Shown: positions 44,850 to 55,215, numbered from the stretch's first letter. The stretch: DNA of 64,000 nucleotides from Saccharopolyspora elongata (GCF_004348985.1 NZ_SMKW01000039.1:1-64000); one strand, 5' to 3'. Made by a program: numbers and translations. The notes: generated by a model not told the origin, from the sequence alone.

Positions 44850-45746
44850 TCACAACCGGCCGGAACGCAGGTCCGTGACCGCGATCCGGGCGCATTCCGC
44901 GATGGCCGCATCCACTCCGGGCAGCGCGGCGTCGGCGCGGGCCGCGAGCGTGAACACCGCCACCGCGACCGGCGTTTCGCCGTCGAACTCCACCACCGAC
45001 ACCTCGTTGCGCACCGCGCCGATCGTGCCGGTCTTGCCCGCGACCCGGACCCCGCGGTACGGGAACCCGGCCCGGATCCGGTGCTGCCACGCCTGGTTCG
45101 CCAGCAGCCGCCGGATGAACTCGCACTGCTCCGGCGACGCGACCGCGTCGGCCCAGACGAGTTCGAGCAGCCGGGTCATCTCGCGCGGCGTGGTGGCGCT
45201 GGCGTAAGACGGGTCGTAGGCGCTCACCGTGCGGGCGGCGTCGTTGTCGCTGAGCAGCGCGAACGCCTCGGCCGCGGTGGTCGTGCCGGTGTCGCGGATC
45301 AGCGCGGCGTGCGAATCGGCAGTGCCGCCGACCACGCGGGTGCGCGACAGTCCCAGGTCGGCGAGGGTGTCGGCGAGCGCGTCGAGCCCCACCTCTCCGA
45401 GGATCAGGTCCGCCGCCGCGTTGTCGGAGACGCCGATCATCGACGCGGCCAGGTCGCGCCAGGACACCGTGACCGGGTCCTGGAAGGCCGACATCCCGGT
45501 GGGCCCTGGCGTGCAGGACGCGGGATCGATCCGCACCCTGGCCCGCGGATCGAGGGCGCCGGCGTCGAATGCGCGGCACAACGCCACGAGCAGCGGCAGC
45601 TTGTAGACCGACGCCGTGACGACGAGCTCGTCGCCGCCCACGTCGATCTCCCGCTCCGACGCGGGGTTCAGCGGCTTCGCGTGCACCCAGCCCTCGGCGC
45701 CGGCGTCGGCCAGCACCTCGCGGATGCGGCGCTCGACCGGGCTCAT
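44850..45746 (-). CDS. Class A beta-lactamase-like serine hydrolase lacking the Glu166 motif
   Basis: 298 residues, no signal peptide. TASVYKLPLL holds the Ser-x-x-Lys, GVSDNAAADLIL the SDN and VAGKTGTIGAVRNE the KTG. Between SDN and KTG I find no ExxLN omega-loop motif; the region reads HAALIRDTGTTTAAEAF instead. Without the general base, the acyl-enzyme should deacylate slowly, so it may be a cytosolic beta-lactam-binding or esterase-like protein. The ATG overlaps the LysR stop (ATGA). Confidence 0.85.
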   Translation of the reverse strand: MSPVERRIREVLADAGAEGWVHAKPLNPASEREIDVGGDELVVTASVYKLPLLVALCRAFDAGALDPRARVRIDPASCTPGPTGMSAFQDPVTVSWRDLAASMIGVSDNAAADLILGEVGLDALADTLADLGLSRTRVVGGTADSHAALIRDTGTTTAAEAFALLSDNDAARTVSAYDPSYASATTPREMTRLLELVWADAVASPEQCEFIRRLLANQAWQHRIRAGFPYRGVRVAGKTGTIGAVRNEVSVVEFDGETPVAVAVFTLAARADAALPGVDAAIAECARIAVTDLRSGRL

Positions 45747-46651
45747 CGCGGCGCCTCCGGACGCAGCGCGGCCTCGACCGCCGCGAGCACGTCGTCCGGC
45801 GGCGCGGGCTCCTGCCAGACCAGCCGCACCCGCAGTGCGAGGTCCTCCCCCGGCGCCGGAAGCCGGGTCACGCCGGAGGCCTCCAGCGACGGGTCGGTGG
45901 TGAGGGCGAAGGCACGACCGGCGGCGACCGCGGTCAGCGCGTCGCGATCGCCCGCCGCGGGCAGAAAGTCCGGGTCGAGCCCCTTGATCCGCAACGTGTC
46001 GACGAGCAGGTCGAACGCGGCCGTCCCGTGGCTGCGCGGCGCGGTCGCGCAGGCCAGGCCCGCCAGCGAGCGCAGCGACTGCTTGCGGCGCGCCGCCGGG
46101 TGATCGGCGGGCACCAGCAGCGAACGCGGGATCTTCCGGACCGGACCGGCCTGTAGGGCACCGATCAGCGCCGGGTGGTGCACCACCGCGCAGTCGAGCC
46201 GGCCGGCGGTGACCGCGTCGACGAGGTCCACCGTCGAGGCCGTCGTGATGATCACGGTGCGGGCCGCCGGATCGGGCGCGGCGGCCCGCACGGCGGCCGT
46301 CAGGGCCGCGACCTGCCGGTCGCTGAGCGCCGCGACGACGCCGACCCGCACCGCGCCGCGGTTCTCCCGCTGGCGGCGCGCTTCCTCCTCGAACTGCTCC
46401 GCGCCGTCGAGCAGGGCCCGCGCCCTGGGCAGCAGCTCGGCCCCGGCGGTGGTCAGCCCCACGCCGCGAGAGCCCCTGGTCAGCAGGGTGACGCCGAGCC
46501 TGGTCTCGAGCCGTTGGACGCCCTGGGACAGCGGCGGCTGCGTCATCCCGAGCCGGTCCGCAGCGTGTCCGAAATGGCCTTCCTCGGCCACGGCGACGAA
46601 GAATCGGAGGTGACGCAACAGATCCACGCCCCGATCCAAACAGGCGCTCAC
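45743..46651 (-). CDS. LysR-family transcriptional regulator
   Basis: 302 residues. N-terminal HTH of the LysR type: LLRHLRFFVAVAEEGHFGHA, ADRLGMTQPPLSQGVQRLE and GVTLLTRGSRGVGLT. The C-terminal half is a substrate-binding domain (VRVGVVAALSDRQVAALTAAV). The start may be the GTG at 46627 (VDLLRHL), the common family N-terminus. It is co-transcribed with, not divergent from, the beta-lactamase-like gene, unlike ampR/ampC. The 229 bp upstream to 46880 contain only a short hydrophobic frame that I do not trust. Confidence 0.92.
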   Translation of the reverse strand: MSACLDRGVDLLRHLRFFVAVAEEGHFGHAADRLGMTQPPLSQGVQRLETRLGVTLLTRGSRGVGLTTAGAELLPRARALLDGAEQFEEEARRQRENRGAVRVGVVAALSDRQVAALTAAVRAAAPDPAARTVIITTASTVDLVDAVTAGRLDCAVVHHPALIGALQAGPVRKIPRSLLVPADHPAARRKQSLRSLAGLACATAPRSHGTAAFDLLVDTLRIKGLDPDFLPAAGDRDALTAVAAGRAFALTTDPSLEASGVTRLPAPGEDLALRVRLVWQEPAPPDDVLAAVEAALRPEAPR

Positions 46652-46880
46652 CGCGCCTGTTCGATGGGCTCCGCGCTCGGTGTTCGGGCGTCGACCATCC
46701 GCGGCCGCCGTTGACCGCCACCACCAGCACGGTTCCGGCCGTGGCGACCAGCACGCCGGAGAGCTTGAAGATCAACAAGTCGCACACGGCCGCCAGGACC
46801 CGCCTGGAACGGGTGAGCGCCCCCACGCCGTCGGCCATCAGGTCGTCGTCAACCTCGCGCTCAAACCGATCGACTTCCCC

Positions 46881-47912
46881 TCAGCCGTCCTGGAGAGCAG
46901 GCAGCACGTTCGTGATGATCAGGAACGCGCAGATGCAGAAGTTCACGATCTTGTGCGACAGGAACACCGCCACGAACTCGCGGATCGTCGCGCTCGGCCA
47001 GAAGTAGCGCGCCGTCGGCGAACCGAGCACCTGGCCGTTGACCTTCCCCTTGCGCGCGATGGTGGCGGCGCGCATGACGTGGTAGTTGTTCGTCACCACC
47101 ACGCACCGGTACTTCGGCCGGTGCTGCTGCATGATCGCCTTGCTGAACCGCAGGTTCTCCTCGGTGCTGCGCGACTGGTCCTCGACCAGGATCCGGTCCT
47201 CCGGCACGCCCTTGTCGATGAGGTAGTCGGCCATCGCGCGCGCCTCGGGCAGGTCCTCGCCCGGCCCCTGACCGCCGGAGGTCACCAGCACAGGGTCGCG
47301 CCCCTTCGCCCGCTGGGCGTCGAACACGGCGCGACCGCGGTCGAGACGGCTGGCCAGCAGCGGCGGCACGCGCGAGCCGATCAGGCCGGAACCGAGCACC
47401 ACGACGAAGTCGACGGCGCGGCGGTGCCAGATCCGGCCGTAGACGAAGGAGTAGAGCAGGAAGCACATGAACAGCAGGGAAACGTACGAGATCACGGCAC
47501 CGATCGCGTCCATGGTCGCCTGCAGCGGCGTCCACTGGACGCTGTTGGCCAGCGCCCGCAACCCGATGTAGGCGAAGATCCCGAGGCCGGCGGCCAGCGA
47601 CAGCAGGTTGGCCAGGCGCCGGCCCTCCCGGCGGATCATCGTCACGCCGTTGGCGACCAGGAAGACCGCGAGCACCAGGATCATCAGCAGGAAGAGGAAC
47701 AACAGCGAGATGAGCACGAACTCGGCGACGGCCAGCGACTTCGAAGCGAGCGCCATCAGCGACGCGCCCACCAGGAACACGAGCGCGAAGAACAGGTAGA
47801 GGCCGTTGCGCACCTTCCGGCGGTCGAAGGCGAAGCTCACCAAGAATATTGCGAAGAAGACACCCGCCGGCACGAAGAAGAGCGCGGTGGGGACCTGGTA
47901 GTCGTCGTGCAC
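46881..47912 (-). CDS. YdcF-family membrane protein with DUF218 domain
   Basis: 343 residues from GTG 47912. Five or six N-terminal membrane segments precede the DUF218 domain: VDFVVVLGSGLIGSRVPPLL, RLDRGRAVFD, VLVTSGGQGPGEDLPEARAM, ILVEDQSRSTEENLRFSKAI and VVTNNYHVMRAATIARK, the classic YdcF/SanA pattern. A last segment follows (IVNFCICAFLIITNVL). Members are linked to envelope and peptidoglycan-precursor functions. Ends in a free polar tail. Confidence 0.9.
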   Translation of the reverse strand: MHDDYQVPTALFFVPAGVFFAIFLVSFAFDRRKVRNGLYLFFALVFLVGASLMALASKSLAVAEFVLISLLFLFLLMILVLAVFLVANGVTMIRREGRRLANLLSLAAGLGIFAYIGLRALANSVQWTPLQATMDAIGAVISYVSLLFMCFLLYSFVYGRIWHRRAVDFVVVLGSGLIGSRVPPLLASRLDRGRAVFDAQRAKGRDPVLVTSGGQGPGEDLPEARAMADYLIDKGVPEDRILVEDQSRSTEENLRFSKAIMQQHRPKYRCVVVTNNYHVMRAATIARKGKVNGQVLGSPTARYFWPSATIREFVAVFLSHKIVNFCICAFLIITNVLPALQDG

Positions 47913-47972
47913 GGCGGAAGCGTAACCGATGGTGGTTTGGACCGCGGCCGCACATTTCCGCAGACCCGGCAT

Positions 47973-48017
47973 CGCGAGCACTTCGGCCTGCTACAGCGGT
48001 CCAAAGTACTCACGAGC
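47973..48017. repeat. Dispersed palindromic repeat, copy 2 (imperfect)
   Basis: CGCGAGCACTTCGGCC, then TGCTACAGC and GGTCCAAAGTACTCACGAGCG. The right arm matches copy 6 at 57286. It lies just past the stop of the truncated gene at 48021 and before the YdcF gene. Confidence 0.7.
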
Positions 48018-48020
48018 GTT

Positions 48021-48284
48021 TTAGAGCCAGCCGCCGAGTTTCGGAAGTTCTCCGCCTTCGGCCTTGAGATCGCCCGAGCCTCGGCCGGACAGCCAGCGGG
48101 CGAGGTCCACAGTGGATCCGCGCACCACGTGCGGGGTCTCGCCGTCGATGTCCACCCGGTACTCGGCGTCCCGGTCGTCCGGGCGGAGCAGCAGAGCCGG
48201 GCCCTGGGCCTTGCGCTGCCACAGGGCGGTTATGTCGGTCACCAGGGCGTCGAGGAAGTCCGGCGGTGCGGAACCGAATTCCTC
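48021..48284 (-). pseudogene. C-terminal fragment of a maleylpyruvate isomerase-like protein
   Basis: The frame after an in-frame TAA at 48285-48287 encodes DFLDALVTDITALWQRKAQG, EYRVDIDGETPHVVRGST and DLARWLSGRGSGDL, ending in LPKLGGWL. This is the C-terminal alpha/beta part of mycothiol-dependent isomerase-family proteins; the DinB-like half is absent. A GTG at 48242 could start a 73-residue product, but it would lack any active-site part. Confidence 0.6.
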
Positions 48285-48381
48285 TTAGCAGAAAGCTGCA
48301 AGGCCTCGGCCTAACGGGGTGCTGGGCGGGGGGCAGAGCCAGAGGAATCCACGGCCGACTCCCCGCGCCTCGCCAGAACGA

Positions 48382-48399
48382 CGGTTTCAATTGAAACCG
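48382..48399. repeat. 18-bp perfect palindrome
   Basis: CGGTTTCAATTGAAACCG, self-complementary, 13 bp past the IclR stop. Its core TTTCAATTGAAA resembles each arm of the operon hairpin at 11888. It could be a short terminator or a protein-binding site. Confidence 0.55.
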
Positions 48400-48412
48400 C
48401 GATCCCGGCGGG

Positions 48413-49180
48413 TCACAGGTCGGGGAGGGATTCGAGGTCGATCTCGGCGCGGGCGACAGCGGCGCGCATCTCCCGCACCAGCACCGGGATCCGCTTGGGG
48501 GCGAAGCGCGCCGCGGGGGCAGCGATCGACAGTGCCCCGACGGGTTCGCCGGAGCCGTCGTGGACGCACATGCCGACCGCCGCCACGCCGTCTTCGGTCC
48601 GCTCGCGGTTGAGGGCGTAGCCGGTCTCGCGGGCCGCCTTGAGCTCGCGCAGCAACGTCTTCCACTCCCGCTCCGGGAGTTGCCGGTCCGGCTCGCCCGG
48701 CCGGTAGAGCTGCTCCAGCTGGGCCCGCTCCAGCTCCGCCAGCAGCGCTTTCCCGCCCGAGGACAGGTGCGCGGGCAGGATGGTGCCGCGCCGGTCGCCG
48801 ACGTGCAGAACCTGAGTCGACTCGACACTGGCAAGGAACCGGGTCTGAGTTCCCACCCGGACCATCAGGTTCACCGTCTCCTGCACCCGCTCGCACAGCG
48901 CGTCCATGTGCGGGTGGAGCGCCTTGCGCAGCTGCTGGTTCGGGTGGCCGGCCACCTGGTTCGCGGCCAGCGCCGGGCCCGGCACGTAGGTGCGCCGGTC
49001 GTCCTGGATCGCGAAGTCCCGGTACACCAGCATCGACAGCAGGCGGTGCGCGGTGGAGCGGGCGATGCCGAGCTCCTCGGCCGCCTCGCTGACCCGCAGG
49101 CCGCCCTGGTCGCGCAGCATCTGCAGGAGCAGCAGCGCGTTGTCGACGGACGTCAGCGCGTAGGACGGTTTGTTCTTCAT
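48413..49180 (-). CDS. IclR-family transcriptional regulator
   Basis: 255 residues. The HTH half is YALTSVDNALLLLQMLRDQG, RVSEAAEELGIARSTAHRLL and MLVYRDFAIQ; the effector domain has RVQETVNLMVRVG, STQVLHVGDRRG, PAHLSSGGKALLAEL and ALSIAAPAARF. Typical size. A symmetric GAATTGTATTC lies 5 bp before the ATG, suggesting autoregulation. No catabolic operon is adjacent, so its target is unknown. Confidence 0.93.
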   Translation of the reverse strand: MKNKPSYALTSVDNALLLLQMLRDQGGLRVSEAAEELGIARSTAHRLLSMLVYRDFAIQDDRRTYVPGPALAANQVAGHPNQQLRKALHPHMDALCERVQETVNLMVRVGTQTRFLASVESTQVLHVGDRRGTILPAHLSSGGKALLAELERAQLEQLYRPGEPDRQLPEREWKTLLRELKAARETGYALNRERTEDGVAAVGMCVHDGSGEPVGALSIAAPAARFAPKRIPVLVREMRAAVARAEIDLESLPDL

Positions 49181-49184
49181 TCTG

Positions 49185-49195
49185 GAATTGTATTC
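49185..49195. promoter_or_regulatory. IclR-gene operator candidate
   Basis: GAAT-TGT-ATTC, a perfect 4-bp inverted repeat around three bases. It overlaps TACAAT on the minus strand, which could be the -10 box of a nearly leaderless IclR transcript. Confidence 0.4.
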
Positions 49196-49235
49196 TTCTG
49201 AAGCGAACATCGTCCTGCGACTGTGCGAGCCGGGC

Positions 49236-49277
49236 CCGTGTGCACTTTGTGTCGCCATAGCAGCAAAAGTACGCACG
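49236..49277. repeat. Dispersed palindromic repeat, copy 3
   Basis: CCGTGTGCACTTTGTGTCGC, CATAGCAG, then AAAAGTACGCACGG. It lies 36 bp past the dnaK stop and upstream of the IclR gene, so as RNA it would be a dnaK terminator. The left arm and centre are nearly identical to copy 1. Confidence 0.75.
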
Positions 49278-49313
49278 GGGGACTGCCGGTGCGATCCACT
49301 TCGGAGCTCCGGA

Positions 49314-51146
<1,833 letters not shown>

Positions 51147-51319
51147 CACGCCCTCCCCTCCCACCCGCCGGCAGGCGGGTCCTGCGAGGCCGACACCCTC
51201 AGTATGGGAACCCCCCACGACCGCGTCCACCTGGGCAAAGACCGCCCGAGCCGCACAGGCCCGGGTGACTGCGCTCGGTGACCAGCACCAGCGTGCCGGC
51301 CACCGACGAGCGGGGCCGC

Positions 51320-51350
51320 CCGGCGTGCGCGGCCGTGCCGCGCACGCCGG
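51320..51350 (-). terminator. 14-bp perfect GC stem with 3-base loop
   Basis: 51320-51333 pairs exactly with 51337-51350. It lies 77 bp beyond the stop of the minus-strand gene at 51427 and before dnaK. Probably the terminator of the DUF6578-like gene; the rest of the 280-bp spacer shows nothing else clear. Confidence 0.6.
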
Positions 51351-51426
51351 CTCGTGGTGACCGGTGGGGCGAGGACAACGTTGTCGCCCTGATCACCACC
51401 GCCGGACTGGCGCGCGGCCCCGTCGC

Positions 51427-51987
51427 TCAGCCGGATGTCTCCAGGTCGACCAGCACCGCGTTGGTATCCCGCCAGAACCCGCCGTGTTCCGGCGGCGTTG
51501 AGCGGGGCATGAACTTCGGCGCGCGCTGAACGCTCTCGAGTTCAGCGCTGCCGTCGACGGGTCGCCAGCAGCGCTCCCGCAGCTCGTACTCCCACGACAC
51601 CAGCCACACCGCCATGACCCGTCCGCCGGTGAGCAGGTCGTCGGGTGGCCGGGCGGAATGGTGGTCTTCGTGCAGCACTCCGGTGAGCGTGATCTCCGCA
51701 GGCAGCGGCTCCGGCACCGATACGAACACGCTGACGCCACCGGCTCTCGCCACGGAGGGCACGGTGCTCCCGGTCGTTCTCGCTCTTGGGCCTTCCGGCA
51801 CCGGGCGGCGTTCCAGCCCTGCCCGGAGCGCCATGTCGGTCGGGATCGCCGATGCGGACCACTGACTCCACTCCAGCCGCCAGGACACTTCATCGCCGAC
51901 CGCGGGAGGCGTTCCGCAGCACTCGATCTGCCAGCCGTCCAGCAGGACGGGCACGGTCAGCCGGTGCCGCGCTTCGGCGGCGCTCAC
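51427..51987 (-). CDS. DUF6578-like protein
   Basis: 186 residues, no signal. The opening LTVPVLLDGWQIECCGTPP, then AVGDEVSWRLEW, is the recognisable DUF6578 pattern, a double Cys in a small beta-barrel-like start; the rest (ITLTGVLHEDHHS, ERCWRPVDGSAELESV) is less conserved. Function unknown. The GTG start overlaps the stop of a 10-codon frame (51984-52016) that itself overlaps the end of the CPBP gene, suggesting coupling to it. Confidence 0.6.
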   Translation of the reverse strand: MSAAEARHRLTVPVLLDGWQIECCGTPPAVGDEVSWRLEWSQWSASAIPTDMALRAGLERRPVPEGPRARTTGSTVPSVARAGGVSVFVSVPEPLPAEITLTGVLHEDHHSARPPDDLLTGGRVMAVWLVSWEYELRERCWRPVDGSAELESVQRAPKFMPRSTPPEHGGFWRDTNAVLVDLETSG

Positions 51988-52009
51988 CGCGCCGAGGTGA
52001 ATCCGATCT

Positions 52010-52939
52010 TCAACATGCCCCGATCGTACCGCCGGCCGCGGCCGGTCGGCTGCGGGTGACGATCCCGCGGCGGCGGGCTCGGCGGTCGATCCACCACGTG
52101 TAGACCACGGTCAGGGCCATGGTCGGCAGGACGTCCCACACCGAGTAGCTGCCGCTCTGGTCGAGGCTGGGCACGCCCTGGGTGCCGGCGAACACGGCGA
52201 AGGCGGCGTTGTTCACCACGTGCAGCGCGATCGCCGCCTCCAGGCCGCCGGTGCGGATGGTCAGCCAGCACATGGCCATTGCGAAGACGAAGAGGTCGGC
52301 GACCACCAGCGGCTCGGTGTAGTCGTGCAACGCCACGAACAGCACCGAGGTGACCACCGCCCCCGGCCACGGGGTGCGGGTCCAGGAGGCGAACGTCTGC
52401 ACCAGCCAGCCGCGGCATAGGTACTCCTCGGCGGCGGCCTGCAACGGCACGAGGGTCACGGCGATCGCGAGCACCGCCAGGAACGTCGGCCAGCCCGGCC
52501 ACGCCGCCACGTCCACGCCCTGCCCCCGGGCGAGGTCGACGACGGCGATGAGGACGAAGCCCAGCACCGCCCATCCCCCGCAGTCGAGCAGCCACCGCCA
52601 GCGCAGTCGTCCCTCCACACTGGACACCGTGCCGACCGGGCGGCGCTGCGCCCACCGCGCCGTCAGCAGGACGGCGGGCAGGAGGACGGCGATGCTGGCG
52701 AAGGCGAACGCGAATTCCCACAGCGGGGCGGAGAAGCCCAACTCGGCGTCCAGCCCGATGCCCACCAGCACCGCCAGTCCCATGCCGACGGCGCTGATCA
52801 CCAGCAGGAACACCACCGCGAGCGCGATCAGCAGCAGGATCCCGACCAACGGCCGCCACCAGCGGTGCGCCGGCGTGCGCGCGAGCAGGTGGTACGGCGT
52901 GCCGTGGGCATCGACGGCCGATTCCCGCTGAAGACTCAT
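52010..52939 (-). CDS. CPBP-family intramembrane metalloprotease
   Basis: 309 residues, eight or so membrane segments. CPBP motifs are in order: AAAEEYLCRGWLVQ (EExxxR), VLFVALHDY (FxxxH) and AIALHVVNNAAFA (HxxxN). Related to Rce1 CAAX proteases; bacterial members process or protect against peptides. GGAAGG precedes ATG 52939. It is divergent from the two-component genes, with palindromes in the 191-bp spacer, so it may be a target of that system. Confidence 0.92.
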   Translation of the reverse strand: MSLQRESAVDAHGTPYHLLARTPAHRWWRPLVGILLLIALAVVFLLVISAVGMGLAVLVGIGLDAELGFSAPLWEFAFAFASIAVLLPAVLLTARWAQRRPVGTVSSVEGRLRWRWLLDCGGWAVLGFVLIAVVDLARGQGVDVAAWPGWPTFLAVLAIAVTLVPLQAAAEEYLCRGWLVQTFASWTRTPWPGAVVTSVLFVALHDYTEPLVVADLFVFAMAMCWLTIRTGGLEAAIALHVVNNAAFAVFAGTQGVPSLDQSGSYSVWDVLPTMALTVVYTWWIDRRARRRGIVTRSRPAAAGGTIGAC

Positions 52940-53022
52940 GTTCGTCCCTTCCAGGTGATTCGTCGCGTTGGAGCCTAGGGAGCCGCCCGCCGCCGTAGCG
53001 CGTGCCACCCGCCCAGACCTCG

Positions 53023-53036
53023 TGGCCGATCGGCCA
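53023..53036. promoter_or_regulatory. 14-bp perfect palindrome between CPBP and two-component genes
   Basis: TGGCCGATCGGCCA, in the divergent spacer. Candidate operator; GC-rich and short, so it could also arise by chance. Confidence 0.35.
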
Positions 53037-53078
53037 TGATCTGCGGGCCGGTCGGCACTGCCCGGCGGGCCGGGTGTT

Positions 53079-53097
53079 GACCGACAATGGATCGGTC
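53079..53097. promoter_or_regulatory. Inverted repeat GACCGA-N7-TCGGTC, candidate response-regulator site
   Basis: It lies 34 bp before the kinase GTG and overlaps TTGACC, a possible -35. Its size and spacing suit a dimeric LuxR/NarL-type response regulator such as the one at 54512. Confidence 0.45.
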
Positions 53098-53130
53098 GAC
53101 GGCCGATCGTCCGAGGTGAGGTATTCGCGG

Positions 53131-54507
53131 GTGTCTCCGCTGGTTGAAAAGGCGCGGGCAGCCGCCGCCCAAGAAGCGCGAGCCGTGCGCGCGGCGCCAC
53201 GTCAGGTGGTGGCCGGCGAGCTGGCGGCCTTCCTCGTGGTGCTGGGCATCGGGTTCGTGCCGAGCCCGGCTTCGCTGCTGCCGTCGAGCCACTTCGCCGT
53301 CACCGCCGCGACGGCGTGCTGGTCGGCGCTGCTGGTTCCGGCCCGCAGGAGATGGCCGGTAGTGACGCTGCTGGCCACGGCTCCGGTGTTCGCCAGCGAC
53401 AACATCTGGGCGGCGGCGACGCTGCCCTTCGTCACGTTCTCGGTGGCGCGGCGCATCACGCCCGCCCGGCGCCTGTGACTGGCGGTGCTGGCGACCGCCG
53501 TCGTGGACCTCCTGCTCTCGGTCGTCCGCGAGTGGAACGCCCCGGGCGGCCTCGGCGAGACCCTCGCCGGTTTCGCGCTGACGGTCGCGTTCCTGCTGCT
53601 GCTCCCGGCGCTGTCCGGCGGCGTCCTCGGCCGGCGCCAGCCGCTCGTCCGGCTTCTCCGGGAACGCAACCAGTACCTGGAGCGGGCACAGGAGCTCACC
53701 GCCGAGAAGGCTCGCCTGAAGGAACGCGCGCACATCGCCACCGAGATGCACGACATGCTCGGGCACCGGCTCAGCCTGATCTCGATGCACGCCGGGGCGC
53801 TGGAGATCACCGCGGCCAAGGACGCGCCACGCTTCAGCGGTCAGGCCGAGCTCCTGCGCACCACGGCCGCGACGGCCATGGCCGAACTGCGCGAGATCCT
53901 GGGAGTCCTCAACGACACCCAGGGCTCGCCGCCCGAAACCGTCGGCGAGCACAGTGGAACCCGCGCCGACATCACCGATCTCGTGGCCGAATCCCGCCGC
54001 GCCGGCATCGCCGTGGAGCTGGTGTGGTCGGGGGCGGACGTCGACGACGCCGATGTTCGAGCCCGCCACGGCGTGCACCGCGTGGTGCGGGAGGGGCTGA
54101 CCAACGTGCACGAGCACGCCCCCACCGCGCCCGCCAGGGTCGAGGTCGCCCACGAGGCCGACCGCATCCGGGTGCGCGTGATCAACGGCGCAGCGCACGG
54201 CGCACACCGCCCCTCGGGCACCCGGCGCGGGCTGGTCGGCCTGGAAGAGCGGATCGAGCTGCTCCGCGGCGCGTTCTCCGCCGGCCCCACGCCCGAGGGC
54301 GGCTTCCAGATCTCGGCCGAACTCGCCGCACACCCGGCCGTGCCCGCTCCGGCCGCCAACCGCCCGCTCCCGGAGGTGCGGGAACCGCTCGACGCCGAGG
54401 TGCTCACGCTGCCCCGCGCGGTGGGCGCCGGGTGCCTGGGGTTGCTGGCGGTCGTGCCCGTCGCCACCGGCTTGATCATGCTGATCATCCTGCTCGCCAT
54501 AGAATGA
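53131..54507 (+). pseudogene. Sensor histidine kinase split by an in-frame TGA
   Basis: From GTG 53131 (GAGGTGAGG upstream) the frame reads VSPLVEKARAAAA, then three membrane segments, to ARRITPARRL, where TGA occurs at 53476-53478 (codon 116). The same frame then continues LAVLATAVVDLLLSVVRE, more segments, the phosphoacceptor His207 in EMHDMLGHRLSLIS, and HATPase motifs (REGLTNVHEHAP, TRRGLVGLEERIELLRG) to 54507. A single base change (CGA or TGG to TGA) would explain the stop; it may be a sequencing error or true loss. A kinase core could still start at 53485. Confidence 0.7.
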
Positions 54508-54511
54508 CCAG

Positions 54512-55165
54512 GTGATCCGGACCCTCATCGCCGACGACGAAACGCTCATGCGAGCGGGTATCCGCCTCATCCTGGCGAACGCCGAAGACGTCGAGGTGGT
54601 GGCCGAGGTGGCGGACGGGCGCGCCGCCGTCCGCGCGTGCCGCGAGCACGAGGTCGACGTCGCCATGCTGGACGTGCAAATGCCCGACGGCGACGGGATC
54701 ACCGCGGTCGCCGACATCGCCCGCGAATCGCCGCGCACCAACGTGGCCATGCTCACCGCGTTCGGCGACGACCACAGCGTCGCCCAGGCCCTCCGGGCGG
54801 GAGCCGTCGGATTCCTGCTCAAGGACACCGGGCCGACCGAGCTCATCCGGGCCGTGCGGGTGGCCGCGACCGGCGAGTCGATCCTGGCGCCGCAGATCAC
54901 CCGTCGGCTCATCGAACGCCACCTGCTGTCCGGCGACGACGGCGCGGAGGCGGCCAAGCGCCGCATCGACCAGCTCACCGACACCGAACGGGACGTGCTC
55001 CGGCTGGTCTCGGCGGGACTGTCGAACGCGGAGATCGCCCAACGCCTGCACATGGGCACGGGCACGGCGAAGGCGCACATCAGCCGGATCCTCACCAAGC
55101 TCGACTGCGCGAACCGGGTACAGGCCGCCATCCTGGCCCACGACGCCGGTCTCCAGCCCGGCTGA
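54512..55165 (+). CDS. LuxR/NarL-family response regulator
   Basis: 217 residues, GTG start 4 bp after the kinase stop. Receiver: LIADDETLMRAGIRLIL, phosphoacceptor Asp in VAMLDVQMPDGDG, AMLTAFGDD and FLLKDTGP. C-terminal HTH: LTDTERDVLRLVSAGLSNAE, then IAQRLHMGTGTAKAHISRIL. Intact, so it may be controlled by the damaged kinase, by another kinase or by acetyl phosphate. Confidence 0.94.
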   Translation: MIRTLIADDETLMRAGIRLILANAEDVEVVAEVADGRAAVRACREHEVDVAMLDVQMPDGDGITAVADIARESPRTNVAMLTAFGDDHSVAQALRAGAVGFLLKDTGPTELIRAVRVAATGESILAPQITRRLIERHLLSGDDGAEAAKRRIDQLTDTERDVLRLVSAGLSNAEIAQRLHMGTGTAKAHISRILTKLDCANRVQAAILAHDAGLQPG

Positions 55166-55176
55166 AACCGGGAGAT

Positions 55177-55207
55177 TTGATCCTCCAGCGACTGGAGACC
55201 CTACGGT
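55177..55207 (+). promoter_or_regulatory. MerR-type promoter with 19-bp spacer
   Basis: TTGATC (55177-55182) and TACGGT (55202-55207) flank a 19-bp spacer holding CTCCAG-CGA-CTGGAG (55183-55197). Over-long spacers with such a central palindrome are the hallmark of MerR-family control. The start of transcription would fall near 55214, almost at the ATG of the next gene (55216), giving a leaderless message. No MerR gene lies in the window. Confidence 0.75.
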
Positions 55208-55215
55208 CCCGGACC

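Noticed and set aside
46690-46838. Short hydrophobic minus-strand frame (LLIFKLSGVLVATAGTVLVV)
   Set aside because: No ribosome site, no start matching a family, and it runs into the antisense of the LysR gene.
51147-51200. HAIR (HspR) heat-shock operator before dnaK
   Set aside because: No CTTGAGT-N7-ACTCAAG or close variant seen.
51984-52016. 10-codon frame MLKIGFTSAR between CPBP and DUF6578 genes
   Set aside because: Overlaps both neighbours and could couple translation, but it is too short to claim as a gene; noted with the DUF6578 entry.
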